From Cladorhizidae sp. MBARI D1340-BT2 (taxonomy: Eukaryota; Porifera; Demospongiae; Poecilosclerida; Cladorhizidae), in the NCBI GenBank assembly GCA_028752905.1, contig JAQNBH010000004.1, positions 9,552,559 to 9,616,558 of the forward strand: 64,000 nt of DNA, written 5' to 3'. Both the position numbers and the translations under genes were made by a program. A model generated the notes under the pieces. The model did no database searches and had not been told where the DNA came from. It saw only the letters and a list, made by a program, of their open reading frames with translations. This document shows positions 51,270-63,200 of this stretch, piece by piece. Numbering within the stretch: the first letter of the stretch is position 1; each line of letters starts with the position of its first letter.

Positions 51270-54200
51270 ACTGAACCATTCTCATTCACCTGCCTCCATA
51301 AGCTCTCATTCACCTGACTCCATGAGTTCTCATTCATCTGACTCCATGAGTTCTCATTCACCTGACTCCATGAGTTCTCATTCATCTGACTCCATGAGTT
51401 CTCATTCACCTGACTCCATGAGTTCTCATTCACCTGACTCCATGAGTTCTCATTCACCTGACTCCATGAGTTCTCATTCACCTGACTCCATGAGTTCTCA
51501 TTCACCTGACTCTATGAGTTCTCATTCACCTGACTCCATGAGCTCTCATTCACCTGACTCCATGTGCTCTCATTCACCTGACCCCATGAGTTCTCATTCA
51601 TCTGACTCCATGAGTTCTCATTCACCTGACTCCATGAGTTCTCATTCACCTGACTCCATGAGTTCTCATTCACCTGACTCCATGAGTTCTCATTCACCTG
51701 ACTCCATGAGTTCTCATTCACCTGACTCCATGAGTTCTCATTCACCTGACTCCATGAGTTCTCATTCACCTGACTCCATGAGCTCTCATTCACCTGACTC
51801 CATGAGGTCTCATTCACCTGACTCCATGAGTTCTCATTCACCTGACTCCATGAGCTCTCATTCACCTGACTCCATGAGTTCTCATTCACCTGACTCCATG
51901 AGTTCTCATTCACCTGACTCCATGAATTCTCATTCACCTGACTCCATGTGCTCTCATTCACCTGACCCCATGAGTTCTCATTCATCTGACTCCATGAGTT
52001 CTCATTCACCTGACTCCATGAGTTCTCATTCACCTGACTCCATGAGTTCTCATTCACCTGACTCCATGAGTTCTCATTCACCTGACTCCATGAGTTCTCA
52101 TTCACCTGACTCCATGAGTTCTCATTCACCTGACTCCATGAGTTCTCATTCACCTGACTCCATGAGCTCTCATTCACCTGACTCCATGAGGTCTCATTCA
52201 CCTGACTCCATGAGTTCTCATTCACCTGACTCCATGAGCTCTCATTCACCTGACTCCATGAGTTCTCATTCACCTGACTCCATGAGTTCTCATTCACCTG
52301 ACTCCATGAATTCTCATTCACCTGACTCCATGAGCTCTCATTCACCTGCCTCCATGAGTTCTCATTCACCTGACTCCATGAGTTCTCATTCACCTGACTC
52401 CATGAGCTCTCATTCACCTGAATCCATGAGTTCTCATTCACCTGACTCCATGAGTTCTCATTCACCTGACTCCATGAGCTCTCATTCACCTGACTCCATG
52501 AGTTCTCATTCACCTGACTCCATGAGTTCTCATTCACCTGACTCCATGAGTTCTCATTCACCTGACTCCATGAGTTCTCATTCACCTGACTCCATGAGTT
52601 CTCATTCACCTGACTCCATGAGCTCTCATTCACCTGACTCCATGAGTTCTCATTCACCTGACTCCATGAGCTCTCATTCACCTGACTCCATGAGCTCTCA
52701 TTCACCTGACCCCATGAGTTCTCATTTACCTGCCTCCATGAGCTCTCATTCACCTGACTCCATGAGTTCTCATTCACCTGACTCAGAGTTCTCATTCACC
52801 TGACTCCATGAGCTCTCATTCACCTGACTCCATGAGCTCTCATTCACCTGACTCCATGAGTTCTCATTCACCTGACTCCATGAGTTCTCATTCACCTGAC
52901 TGCATGAGTTCTCATTCACCTGACTCCATGAGCTCTCATTCACCTGACTCCATGAGCTCTCATTCACCTGACTCCATGAGTTCTCATTCACCTGACTCCA
53001 TGAGTTCTCATTCACCTGACTCCATGAGTTCTCATTCACCTGACTCCATGAGCTCTCATTTACCTGACTCCATGAGCTCTCATTCTCACCTGACTCCATG
53101 AGTTCTCATTCACCTGACTCCATGAGTTCTCATTCACCTGACTCCATGAGTTCTCATTCACCTGTACATGAGTTCTCATTCACCTGACTCCATGAGTTCT
53201 CATTCACCTGACTCCATGAGTTCTCATTCACCTGACTCCATGAGTTCTCTCATTCACCTGACTCCATGAGTTCTCATTCACCTGAGACTCCATGAGTTCT
53301 CATTCACCTGACTCCATGAGTTCTCATTCACCTGACTCCATGAGTTCTCATTCACCTGACTCCATGAGCTCTCATTCACCTGACTCCATGAGTTCTCATT
53401 CACCTGACTCCATGAGTTCTCATTCACCTGACTCCATGAGTTCTCATTCACCTGACTCCATGAGTTCTCATTCACCTGACTCCATGAGTTCTCATTCACC
53501 TGACTCCATGAGTTCTCATTCACCTGACTCCATGAGTTCTCATTCACCTGACTCCATGAGTTCTCATTCACCTGACTCCATGAGTTCCCATTCCCCTGAC
53601 TCCATGAGCTCTCATTCACCTGACTCCATGAGTTCTCATTCACCTGACTCCACGAGTTCTCATTCACCTGACTCCATGAGTTCCCATTCCCCTGACTCCA
53701 TGAGCTCTCATTCACCTGACTCCATGAGTTCTCATTCACCTGACTCCACGAGTTCTCATTCACCTGACTCCATGAGTTCCCATTCCCCTGACTCCATGAG
53801 CTCTCATTCACCTGACTCCATGAGTTCTCATTCACCTGACTCCATGTGCTCTCATTCACCTGACTCCATAAGTTCTCATTCACCTGACTCCATGAGTTCT
53901 CATTCACCTGACTCCATGAGTTCTCATTCACCTGACTCCATGAGTTCCCATTCCCCTGACTCCATGAGCTCTCATTCACCTGACTCCATGAGTTCTTATT
54001 CACCTGACTCCATGACTTCTCATTCACCTGACTCCATGAGTTCCCATTCCCCTGACTCCATGAGCTCTCATTCACCTGACTCCATGAGTTCTCATTCACC
54101 TGACTCCATGAGTTCTCATTCACCTGACTCCATGAGCTCTCATTCACCTGACTCCATGAGTTCTCATTCACCTGACTCCATGAGTTCTCATTCACCTGAC

Positions 54201-54378
54201 TCCATGAGTTCTCATTCACCTGACTCCATGAGTTCTCATTCACCTGACTCCATGAGTTCTCATTCACCTGACTCCATGAGTTCTCATTCACCTGACTCCA
54301 TGAGTTCTCATTCACCTGACTCCATGAGTTCTCATTCACCTGACTCCATGAGTTCTCATTCACCTGACTCCATGAGTT
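51270..54378. repeat. 24-bp coding-phase minisatellite (SMSSHSPD), about 129 copies
   Basis: Units read TCCATGAGTTCTCATTCACC, TGAC. On + the open frame encodes SMSSHSPD repeats. On - another frame encodes WSQVNENS or WSQVNESS. A splice-acceptor-like AATTTTACAG (51237-51246) is followed in frame by IETNKDSLLNHSHSPAS and then the array, open to 52803. Indels at about 52785, 53160, 53245 and 53285 break the + frame, which reopens at 53292-54380. An inner duplication of about 408 bp repeats the CATGTGC/CCCATGAG variant block (51561 and 51945). It could be a variable coding repeat, but the broken frame argues for non-coding satellite in this haplotype. Confidence 0.9.
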
Positions 54379-54616
54379 GAGTGAGAGACTTTGCTGCTGG
54401 TAAGTTTGTGCATAAAAGTGAACTGACACGATACTTGTACACCCAACAGGTTTATCCTGCTCAACCTTCCTCGTTCACCAGAATAGAAGCCCAGGGAACC
54501 TTTGCTGCTCGTCAGGGCTGTGGTCGCGACGAGCTATTTCTCGTGGCCAATCAGCTGGTGGCTCAACTATATCCAGTTAAAGGTTCCTGGACTAAAAGTG
54601 AGCCACTCATCATATC
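54379..54616 (+). other. Unique segment with exon-like frame between two arrays
   Basis: An AG (ACACCCAACAG) is followed by an open frame VYPAQPSSFTRIEAQGTFAA, then RQGCGRDELFLVANQLVAQL, up to AAAAGTGAGC, which matches a donor consensus. The composition is protein-like, but I do not recognise it. The GAGCCACTCATCATA at its right end is the seed motif of the array at 54975-56025. Confidence 0.35.
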
Positions 54617-54974
54617 CCTAGCCCTAGCCTTAGCTCTAGCCTTAGCCCTAGCCTTAGCTCTAGCCTTAGCCCTAGCCTTAGCTCTAGCCTTAGCCCTAGC
54701 CTTAGCTCTAGCCTTAGCCCTAGCCTTAGCTCTAGCCTTAGCCCTAGCCTTAGCTCTAGCCTTAGCCCTAGCCCTAGCCTTAGCTCTAGCCTTAGCTCTA
54801 GCCTTAGCTCTAGCCTTAGCTCTAGCCTTAGCCCTAGCCTTAGCCTTAGCCTTAGTTCTAGCCTTAGCCCTAGCCCTAGCCTTAGCTCTAGCCTTAGCTC
54901 TAGCCTTAGCCCTAGCCTTAGCCCTAGCCTTAGCCCTAGCCTTAGCCCTAGCCTTAGCCTAGCCTTAGCCCTAG
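54617..54974. repeat. 12/24-bp repeat of CCCTAGCCTTAG and CTCTAGCCTTAG
   Basis: Alternating 12-bp units, giving an Ala-Leu dipeptide frame on +. It resembles a degenerate telomere-like CCCTAG motif but lacks TTAGGG/CCCTAA arrays. Confidence 0.93.
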
Positions 54975-56025
54975 CCTAGCCCTGAGCCACTCATCCATAG
55001 CCTTAGCCCTAGCCTTAGCCCTAGCCTAGCCCTGAGCCACTCATCATAGCACTAGCCCTGAGCCACTCATCATAGCCCTAGCCCTGAGCCACCCCTAGCC
55101 CTAGCCATGAGCCACTCATCATAGCCCTAGCCCTGAGCCACTCATCATAGCCCTAGCCCTGAGCACTCATCATAGCCCTAGCCCTGAGCCACTCATCATA
55201 GCCCAAGCCCTGAGCCACTCATCATAGCCCTAGCCCTGAGCACTCATCATAGCCCTGAGCACTCATCATAGCCCTAGCCCTGAGCCACTCATCATAGCCC
55301 TAGCCCTGAGCCACTCATCATAGCCCTAGCCCTGAGCCACCCCTAGCCCTGAGCCACTCATCATAGCCCTGAGCCACTCATCATAGCCCTAGCCCTGAGC
55401 CACTCAGCATAGCCCTAGCCCTGAGCCACCCCTAGCCCTAGCCCTAGCCCTGAGCCACTCATCATAGCCCTAGCCCTGAGCCACCCCTAGCCCTAGCCCT
55501 GAGCCACTCATCATAGCCCTAGCCCTGAGCCACTCATCATAGCCCTGAGCCACTCATCATAGCCCTAGCCCTGAGCACTCATCATAGCCCTAGCCCTGAG
55601 CCACTCATCATAGCCCTAGCCCTGAGCCACTCATCATAGCCCTGAGCCACTCATCATAGCCCTGAGCCACTCATCATAGCCCTAGCCATGAGCCACTCAT
55701 CATAGCCCTGAGCACTCATCATAGCCCTAGCCCTGAGCCACTCATCATAGCCCTAGCCCTGAGCCACTCATCATAGCCCTGAGCCACTCATCATAGCCCT
55801 GAGCCACTCATCATAGCCCTAGCCCTGAGCCACTCATCATAGCCCTGAGCCACTCATCATAGCCCTAGCCCTGAGCCACTCATCATAGCCCTAGCCCTGA
55901 GCCACTCATCATAGCCCTGAGCCACTCATCATAGCCCTGAGCCACTCATCATAGCCCTAGCCCTGAGCCACTCATCATAGCCCTGAGCCACTCATCATAG
56001 CCCTAGCCCTGAGCACTCATCATAG
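54975..56025. repeat. 20/26-bp satellite (GAGCCACTCATCATAGCCCT)
   Basis: A 20-bp unit, often extended by AGCCCT to 26 bp, sometimes shortened to GAGCACTCATC; about 45 copies. Mixtures of the three lengths form irregular higher-order blocks. Confidence 0.95.
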
Positions 56026-56847
56026 GCAGAGCTTCAGAAATTGGCAGTTTTATGTGCAGTAAGTCCTGAGGCACAGACTAGTGTCATGTGTGGTCTTTGA
56101 GTAAGACAAGATGGATGTTGGGTGCTTACTCACCCGCTGGCACTTGAGGCACAGACTAGTGTGTGGTCTTCGGACTGCAAGTATCTCCCATCATTAGAAA
56201 AATCTGGTGCAATACAGCACCTGCAAAAAATAACCACTGGAAGCGAAACTTAGAAGTCGGTCTACTGCTGTGTGAAGCAGGCAACTCCCCCCCCCCCCCC
56301 CCCCCCAAGCTAATGCTATTGGAGTGGGGGGAAGACACGCCATTCAGTGAGTGCAGGGCTGATATTATACACTACAAACTTGTAGGCGATGTACGTGGTA
56401 AGGAAGGACACTGGCCAGAATGTGCAGGAAACCCCCCCCTCCCCCCTCCCCCCCATGCTGACACCACAGAGTGATATTGCAGTTGCAATATGAGCCGGGT
56501 CCTCTGATGAAGAGTTTTCCACTTCTTAATATGTCAGTAGTTAATTCTTAGCATCCAAGCTTGGGTTCATAGGACTTGGTGATTCATAAAGAAGCTGCTA
56601 ATGATGGAGCTGAAATATGGGGGGCATCAGTTCCCTGATTATTTGGGATAGGATATTCCAGGTCCCCCTGAAGCATTCAGCAAATCCAAATAAGCAATTA
56701 CTCAGGCCTGTATAAGCTTCTTTGCATTGGACTGTGGTTCAAGGTAGTGGAGTATTGCTGTTTGCATGTAACTGGCATGAGCCATTCAGAGGTTGGGGCT
56801 CCATATTAAACGGCTTCCAAACCAGCTCGACCGATGGCTATCTGAAT
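56026..56847. other. Unique region with C runs
   Basis: A short direct repeat (GAGGCACAGACTAGTGT at about 56070 and 56147), a run of about 20 C at 56287-56306 and a C-rich tract at 56430-56454. No gene or transposon was recognised. Confidence 0.6.
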
Positions 56848-57905
56848 ACCAAAGGTTGTTAGGACCAAGACCCAAAGTTGCTGGGACCAAGACCCAAAGT
56901 TGCTGCGTACAAGACCAAAGGTTGCTTGGAACAAGACCCAAAGTTTCTGGGAACAAGACCCAAAGTTACTTGGAACAAGACCCAAAGTTGCTGGGACCAA
57001 GACGCAAAGTTGCTGGGACCAAGACGCAAAGTTGCTGGGACCAAGACCCAAAGTTGCTGGGAACAAGACCCAAAGTTGCTGGGAACAAGACACAAAGTTG
57101 CTGGCAACAAGACCCAAAGTTGCTGGGAACAAGACCCAAAGTTGCTGGGAACAAGACACAAAATTGCTGGCTACCAGACCCAAAGTTGCTGGGAACAAGA
57201 CCCAAGGTTGCTAGAAACAAGACCCAAAGTTGGTGAGAACAAGACCCAAAGTTGCTGGGAACAAGACCCAAAGTTGCTGGGAACAAGACCCAAAGTTGCT
57301 GGGAACAAGACCCAAAGTTGCTGGGAACAAGACCCAAAGTTGCTGGGAACAAGACCCAAAGTTGCTGGGAACAAGACCCAAAGTTGCTGGGAACAGTCCC
57401 AAAGTTGCTGGGACCAAGACCTAAAGTTGCTGGGAACAAGACCCAAAGTTGCTAGAAACAAGACCTAAAGTTGGTGGGACCAAGACCCAAAGTTGCTGGG
57501 AACAAGACCCAAAGTTGGTGAGAACAAGACCCAAAGTTGCTGGGAACAAGACCCAAAGTTGCTGGGAACAAGACCCAAAGTTGCTGGTAACAAGAGCTGG
57601 GACCAAGACACAAAGTTGCTGGGACCAAGACCCAAAGTTGGTGGGACCAAGACCCAAGGTTGCTGGGAACAAGACCCAAAGTTACTGGGAACAAGACCCA
57701 AAGTTGCTGGGAACAAGACCCAAAGTTACTGGGAACAAGACCCAAAGTTGCTGGGAGCAAGACCCAAAGTTGCTGGGAACAAGACCAAAAGTTGCTGGGA
57801 ACAAGACCCAAAGTTACTGGGAACAAGACCCAAAGTTGCTGGGAGCAAGACCCAAAGTTGCTGGGAACAAGACCAAAAGTTGCTTGGAACAAGACCCAAA
57901 CTTTG
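56848..57905. repeat. 22-bp minisatellite, about 48 copies, open in six frames
   Basis: Units read GTTGCTGGGAACAAGACCCA, AA, with GGGACC, TTACTGG, AGAAAC and similar variants. The unit and its complement contain no stop in any register, so six overlapping frames stay open for hundreds of codons (CWEQDPKLLGTRPKVAGNKT on +, CSQQLWVLFPATLGLVPSNF on -). One unit at about 57591 is truncated. Confidence 0.95.
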
Positions 57906-57954
57906 CAGCAAGTTCCCTTGCCATATAGGGAATGATTGAGCAACAAGCTCTAAC

Positions 57955-58145
57955 AGCCCAAGGTCATGGTAAACAGCTGTGTGTAAGAGGCAGCTCCTGT
58001 GGTGCTGGTTACCAAGGTGATGGTGGCATACAGCTATGTGTGTATATAGGCTGCCCCGTATTGCCGGTTACCAAGGTGATGGTGGCATACAGCTACTGTG
58101 TCTATAGGGTGCTACTATGGTGCCTGTTCCCAAGGTGATGGTATA
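57955..58145. repeat. About 62-bp repeat, 3 copies
   Basis: Diverged copies with GGTTACCAAGGTGATGGTGG and CATACAGCTATGTGTGTATA cores. Confidence 0.85.
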
Positions 58146-58434
58146 GCGTCTGACTATTTTGTGAGTACAAGCTTACCATCGGCCCAGCTCTACAGGTTGA
58201 TTTTCAGTACCCATTCCATAGGAGCTGTTCTCCACTTTAGCGAGTGTGAAGGTGGTTACTAAATTAGATTCGTCCAGAGCTCACTAGCAAGTCATGTTTT
58301 TGGATTTGTCACTTAATAATAAGTACCTAATACCGACAAGAGACTGTATCAATGTACGCCACTTCCCTTTGGAGTTGCCTCAACCCCAGTCATCTGTCAA
58401 CACACGATCGAAAGATGCAGTGCACACACATGCA

Positions 58435-58437
<3 letters not shown>

Positions 58438-58470
<33 letters not shown>

Positions 58471-58516
58471 ACACATACACACACACATACACACACACAA
58501 ACACACACACACACAT
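58438..58516. repeat. (CA)n microsatellite
   Basis: CA steps interrupted by TACA at several points. Confidence 0.95.
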
Positions 58517-59063
58517 AGTTATAGGGAGTTGTGTATTTAGACACCATTTAAAAGACTGTGCTTACAAAAGAACATGAATTACTAACTTGAAGCAAGTTGT
58601 AGCAAGGCTGGAGCAGACTGGGTTGAGGGTGAAGCACACACAACAACTGCCATGTTCTCCAAGCAAAGGTTGGTGACTGTACTGTTGCCTAGAGCAGTGC
58701 GCCATGGGGACAAAAGTGAAGGCTGCACTGGAAGCCTCGACACACAAACATGTGCCCCGAGAGAGAGACTTTGTAATTACTACAGCCGGTTGTTCCATGA
58801 CTATTAACCAAGCTCACCCCCTCCAAGGGCCATTGGAACTGGGTTGAAATGCCAGCACGCTTGCCAGTTCTCAAGGATGGATAAGATGGTGTTTACTGAT
58901 TGACGACCAGAAATTGTTCAAAACTTGATTGGTATGACAGGAGTATAGGAAGCACTTCTGAAGTGCAGTGGCCCAACATGACCACACCTATTTTGATTGG
59001 AATGGGTGTGGTTAATTAAACTTTGACTTACTGTTTTCAGTTGGAGCACTCAACAAACTAACA
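58517..59063. other. Unique region, nothing recognised
   Basis: Short minus-strand frames only (58562-58798, 58689-58874) without known motifs. It may include the 3' untranslated or terminal part of the hAT fossil that begins at 59064, but I could not locate its terminal repeat. Confidence 0.5.
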
Positions 59064-60243
59064 TCAAACTTCTAAATCACTCGGCAGAAATTTGCAGAAG
59101 ATCGTTTCTCCGTGACTTGAAACGAAGGCATTCCCAAGATCAATCAAGTTTAATTTGTCAGTGTGTTTCCTATGGCTGTGAAGCATCATGGCATTGTTCA
59201 GTCTAGATTGAGTCAATGTCGCTCGTAAATAAGTCTTGACATGACGCAATGCGCTGAATGAGCGTTCACTTGAGGCATTTGTAGCAGGCATGGTAAGACC
59301 AATGAGCTATCTTGCTCACCTCAGACAGTTGTACTCTTGTGGAGTTGAGAGACTCCGTAGGTACATCTACACAGAACCAGATCATTACTGCGAACTTCCA
59401 AGAGGTTGCTGGACATCACCTTCAGATGCATTTCAATTTGGGTCAAGTGAAAGTCGTCCATGTAGAAGTTTGCGATGAACTTCAATTCTTCGTCAAAATT
59501 TTCTTTGTTGACTCCTTTCCCCAAAAGATCCTCTAACTTGCAGTATGCTAGACAAGTTCCAGAGCTTTAAAGTAGATTGCTCTGTAAAGCTCAGTGGGGA
59601 AGTCTCCTCCAGCAGAGCCATCCAGTGGAGAAGTCTCCTACAGCAGAGCCATCCAGTGGGGAAGTCTCTACAGCAGAGCCATCCATTGGGAAAGTCTCCT
59701 ACAGCAGAGCCATCCAGTGGGGAAGTCTCTTATAGCAGAGCCATCCAGTGGGGAAGACTCCTACAGCAGAGCCATCCAGTGGGGAAGTCTCCTACAGCAG
59801 AGCAATCCAGTGGGGAAGTCTCCTACAGCAGAGCCATCCAGTGGGGAAGTCTCCTACAGCAGAGCCTTCCAGTGGGGAAGTCTCCTACAGCAGAGCCATC
59901 CAGTGGGGAAGTCTCCTACAGCAGAGCCTTCTAGTGGGGAAGTCTCCTACAGCAGAGCAATCCAGTGGGGAAGTCTCCTACAGCAGAGCCTTCTAGTGGG
60001 GAAGTCTCCTACAGCAGAGCCATCTTCATATCTGCTCGGTCTCTTTCGTCTTCGTGGTAGTACTGGCTCCTCCACTTCACGATCACTGGCCATTTTTGTG
60101 ACTTTGGACCAGAAATGATTGAAGTCTGCCTCAGATAGGATTGACTGCAATGTGCTGACACACATACCTGCTACCATCTGCCCTTCAGCTGCAGACATTT
60201 GAAGAGATTGGAGGGTCTTGCTGAGGTTGTCACTGTGTCTCAA
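59064..60243 (-). pseudogene. Second-family hAT transposase fragment (ZMYM1-like), split by a minisatellite
   Basis: On the minus strand, from 60243 down: MRHSDNLSKTLQSLQMSAAE and LPRRRKRPSRYEDGS, typical of ZMYM1/P52rIPK-like hAT transposases just before the dimerisation region. After the minisatellite (60020-59590), LYRAIYFKALELV continues the family pattern but meets in-frame stops near 59540. Then comes NKENFDEELKFIANFYMDDF (59524-59321), and finally MPATNASSERSFSALRHVKT (59291-59064), the hAT dimerisation motif. The piece is only the C-terminal third; N-terminal parts would lie right of 60243, where the 64-bp satellite starts. Multiple stops and the repeat expansion show that it is dead. 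The family is distinct from elements A and B. Confidence 0.85.
59590..60022. repeat. 31-bp minisatellite inside the transposase fossil, about 14 copies
   Basis: Units read AGCAGAGCCATCCAGTGGGG, AAGTCTCCTAC. The right-hand edge runs without a break into transposase coding sequence (minus strand RYEDGSAVGDFPT), so the array grew from the gene's own sequence. A few units lack one or two bases (for example 59670). Confidence 0.93.
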
Positions 60244-60284
60244 AACTAATTCTCCTTACACTAATCCGAAAAAAATTGAAAAGT

Positions 60285-63200
60285 CCTCATGCAGGATGAC
60301 ACACCTATGATCCTAGCTCACATTAATGTGTCCTTGCCTACATCAAGCCCTCATGCAGGATGACACACCTATGATCCTAGCTCACATTAATGTGTCCTTG
60401 CCTACATCAAGCCCTCATGCAGGATGACACACCTATGATCCTAGCTCACATTAATGTGTCCTTGCCTACATCAAGCCCTCATGCAGGATGACACACCTAT
60501 GATCCTAGCTCACATTAATGTGTCCTTGCCTACATCAAGCCTTCATGCAGGATGACACACCTATGATCCTAGCTCACATTAATGTGTCCTTGCCTACATC
60601 AAGCCCTCATGCAGGATGACACACCTATGATCCTAGCTGACATTAATGTGTCCTTGCCTACATCAAGCCCTCATGCAGGATGACACACCTATGATCCTAG
60701 CTCACATTAATGTGTCCTTGCCTACATCAAGCCCTCATGCAGGATGACACACCTATGATCCTAGCTCACATTAATGTGTCCTTGCCTACATCAAGCCCTC
60801 ATGCAGGATGACACACCTATGATCCTAGCTCACATTAATGTGTCCTTGCCTACATCAAGCCCTCATGCAGGATGACACACCTATGATCCTAGCTCACATT
60901 AATGTGTCCTTGCCTACATCAAGCCCTCATGCAGGATGACACACCTATGATCCTAGCTCACATTAATGTGTCCTTGCCTACATCAAGCCCTCATGCAGGA
61001 TGACACACCTATGATCCTAGCTCACATTAATGTGTCCTTGCCTACATCAAGCCTTCATGCAGGATGACACACCTATGATCCTAGCTCACATTAATGTGTC
61101 CTTGCCTACATCAAGCCCTCATGCAGGATGACACACCTATGATCCTAGCTCACATTAATGTGTCCTTGCCTACATCAAGCCCTCATGCAGGATGACACAC
61201 CTATGATCCTAGCTCACATTAATGTGTCCTTGCCTACATCAAGCCCTCATGCAGGATGACACACCTATGATCCTAGCTCACATTAATGTGTCCTTGCCTA
61301 CATCAAGCCCTCATGCAGGATGACACACCTATGATCCTAGCTCACATTAATGTGTCCTTGCCTACATCAAGCCCTCATGCAGGATGACACACCTATGATC
61401 CTAGCTCACATTAATGTGTCCTTGCCTACATCAAGCCCTCATGCAGGATGACACACCTATGATCCTAGCTCACATTAATGTGTCCTTGCCTACTTCAAGC
61501 CCTCATGCAGGATGACACACCTATGATCCTAGCTCACATTAATGTGTCCTTGCCTACATCAAACCCTCATGCAGGATGACACACCTATGATCCTAGCTCA
61601 CATTAATGTGTCCTTGCCTACATCAAGCCCTCATGCAGGATGACACACCTATGATCCTAGCTCACATTAATGTGTCCTTGCCTACATCAAGCCCTCATGC
61701 AGGATGACACACCTATGATCCTAGCTCACATTAATGTGTCCTTGCCTACATCAAGCCTTCATGCAGGATGACACACCTATGATCCTAGCTCACATTAATG
61801 TGTCCTTGCCTACATCAAGTCTTCATGCAGGATGACACACCTATGATCCTAGCTCACATTAATGTGTCCTTGCCTACATCAAGCCCTCATGCAGGATGAC
61901 ACACCTATGATCCTAGCTCACATTAATGTGCCTTGCCTACATCAAGCCCTCATGCAGGATGACACACCTATGATCCTAGCTCACATTAATGTGTCCTTGC
62001 CTACATCAAGCCCTCATGCAGGATGACACACCTATGATCCTAGCTCACATTAATGTGTCCTTGCCTACATCAAGCCCTCATGCAGGATGACACACCTATG
62101 ATCCTAGCTCCCATTAATGCCTACATCAAGCCCTCATGCAGGATGACACACCTATGATCCTAGCTCACATTAATGTGTCCTTGCCTACATCAAGCCCTCA
62201 TGCAGGATGACACACCTATGATCCTAGCTCACATTAATGTGTCCTTGCCTACATCAAGCCCTCATGCAGGATGACACACCTATGATCCTAGCTCACATTA
62301 ATGCCTACATCAAGCCCTCATGCAGGATGACACACCTATGATCCTAGCTCACATTAATGTGTCCTTGCCTACATCAAGCCCTCATGCAGGATGACACACC
62401 TATGATCCTAGCTCACATTAATGTGTCCTTGCCTACATCAAGCCCTCATGCAGGATGACACACCTATGATCCTAGCTCACATTAATGTGTCCTTGCCTAC
62501 ATCAAGCCCTCATGCAGGATGACACACCTATGATCCTAGCTCACATTAATGTGTCCTTGCCTACATCAAGCCCTCATGCAGGATGACACACCTATGATCC
62601 TAGCTCACATTAATGTCTCCTTGCCTACATCAAGCCCTCATGCAGGATGACACACCTATGATCCTAGCTCCCATTAATGTGTCCTTGCCTACATCAAGTC
62701 TTCATGCAGGATGACACACCTATGATCCTAGCTCACATTAATGTGTCCTTGCCTACATCAAGCCCTCATGTAGGATGACACACCTATGATCCTAGCTCAC
62801 ATTAATGTGTCCTTGCCTACATCAAGCCCTCATGCAGGATGACACACCTATGATCCTAGCTCACATTAATGTGTCCTTGCCTACATCAAGCCCTCATGCA
62901 GGATGACACACCTATGATCCTAGCTAACATTAATGTGTCCTTGCCTACATCAAGCCCTCATGCAGGATGACACACCTATGATCCTAGCTCACATTAATGT
63001 GTCCTTGCCTACATCAAGCCCTCATGCAGGATGACACACCTATGATCCTAGCTCACATTAATGTGTCCTTGCCTACATCAAGCCCTCATGCAGGATGACA
63101 CACCTATGATCCTAGCTCACATTAATGTGTCCTTGCCTACATCAAGCCCTCATGCAGGATGACACACCTATGATCCTAGCTCACATTAATGTGTCCTTGC

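Noticed and set aside
54381..54962. Membrane-like Ala-Leu repeat protein
   Set aside because: The Ala-Leu run is CCCTAGCCTTAG repeat read in frame. Only the first 50 residues look protein-like, and they are listed as an unassigned segment.
54617..54974. Telomere repeat tract
   Set aside because: The motif CCCTAGCCTTAG is not TTAGGG/CCCTAA and the array is followed by other satellites, so it is not a chromosome end.
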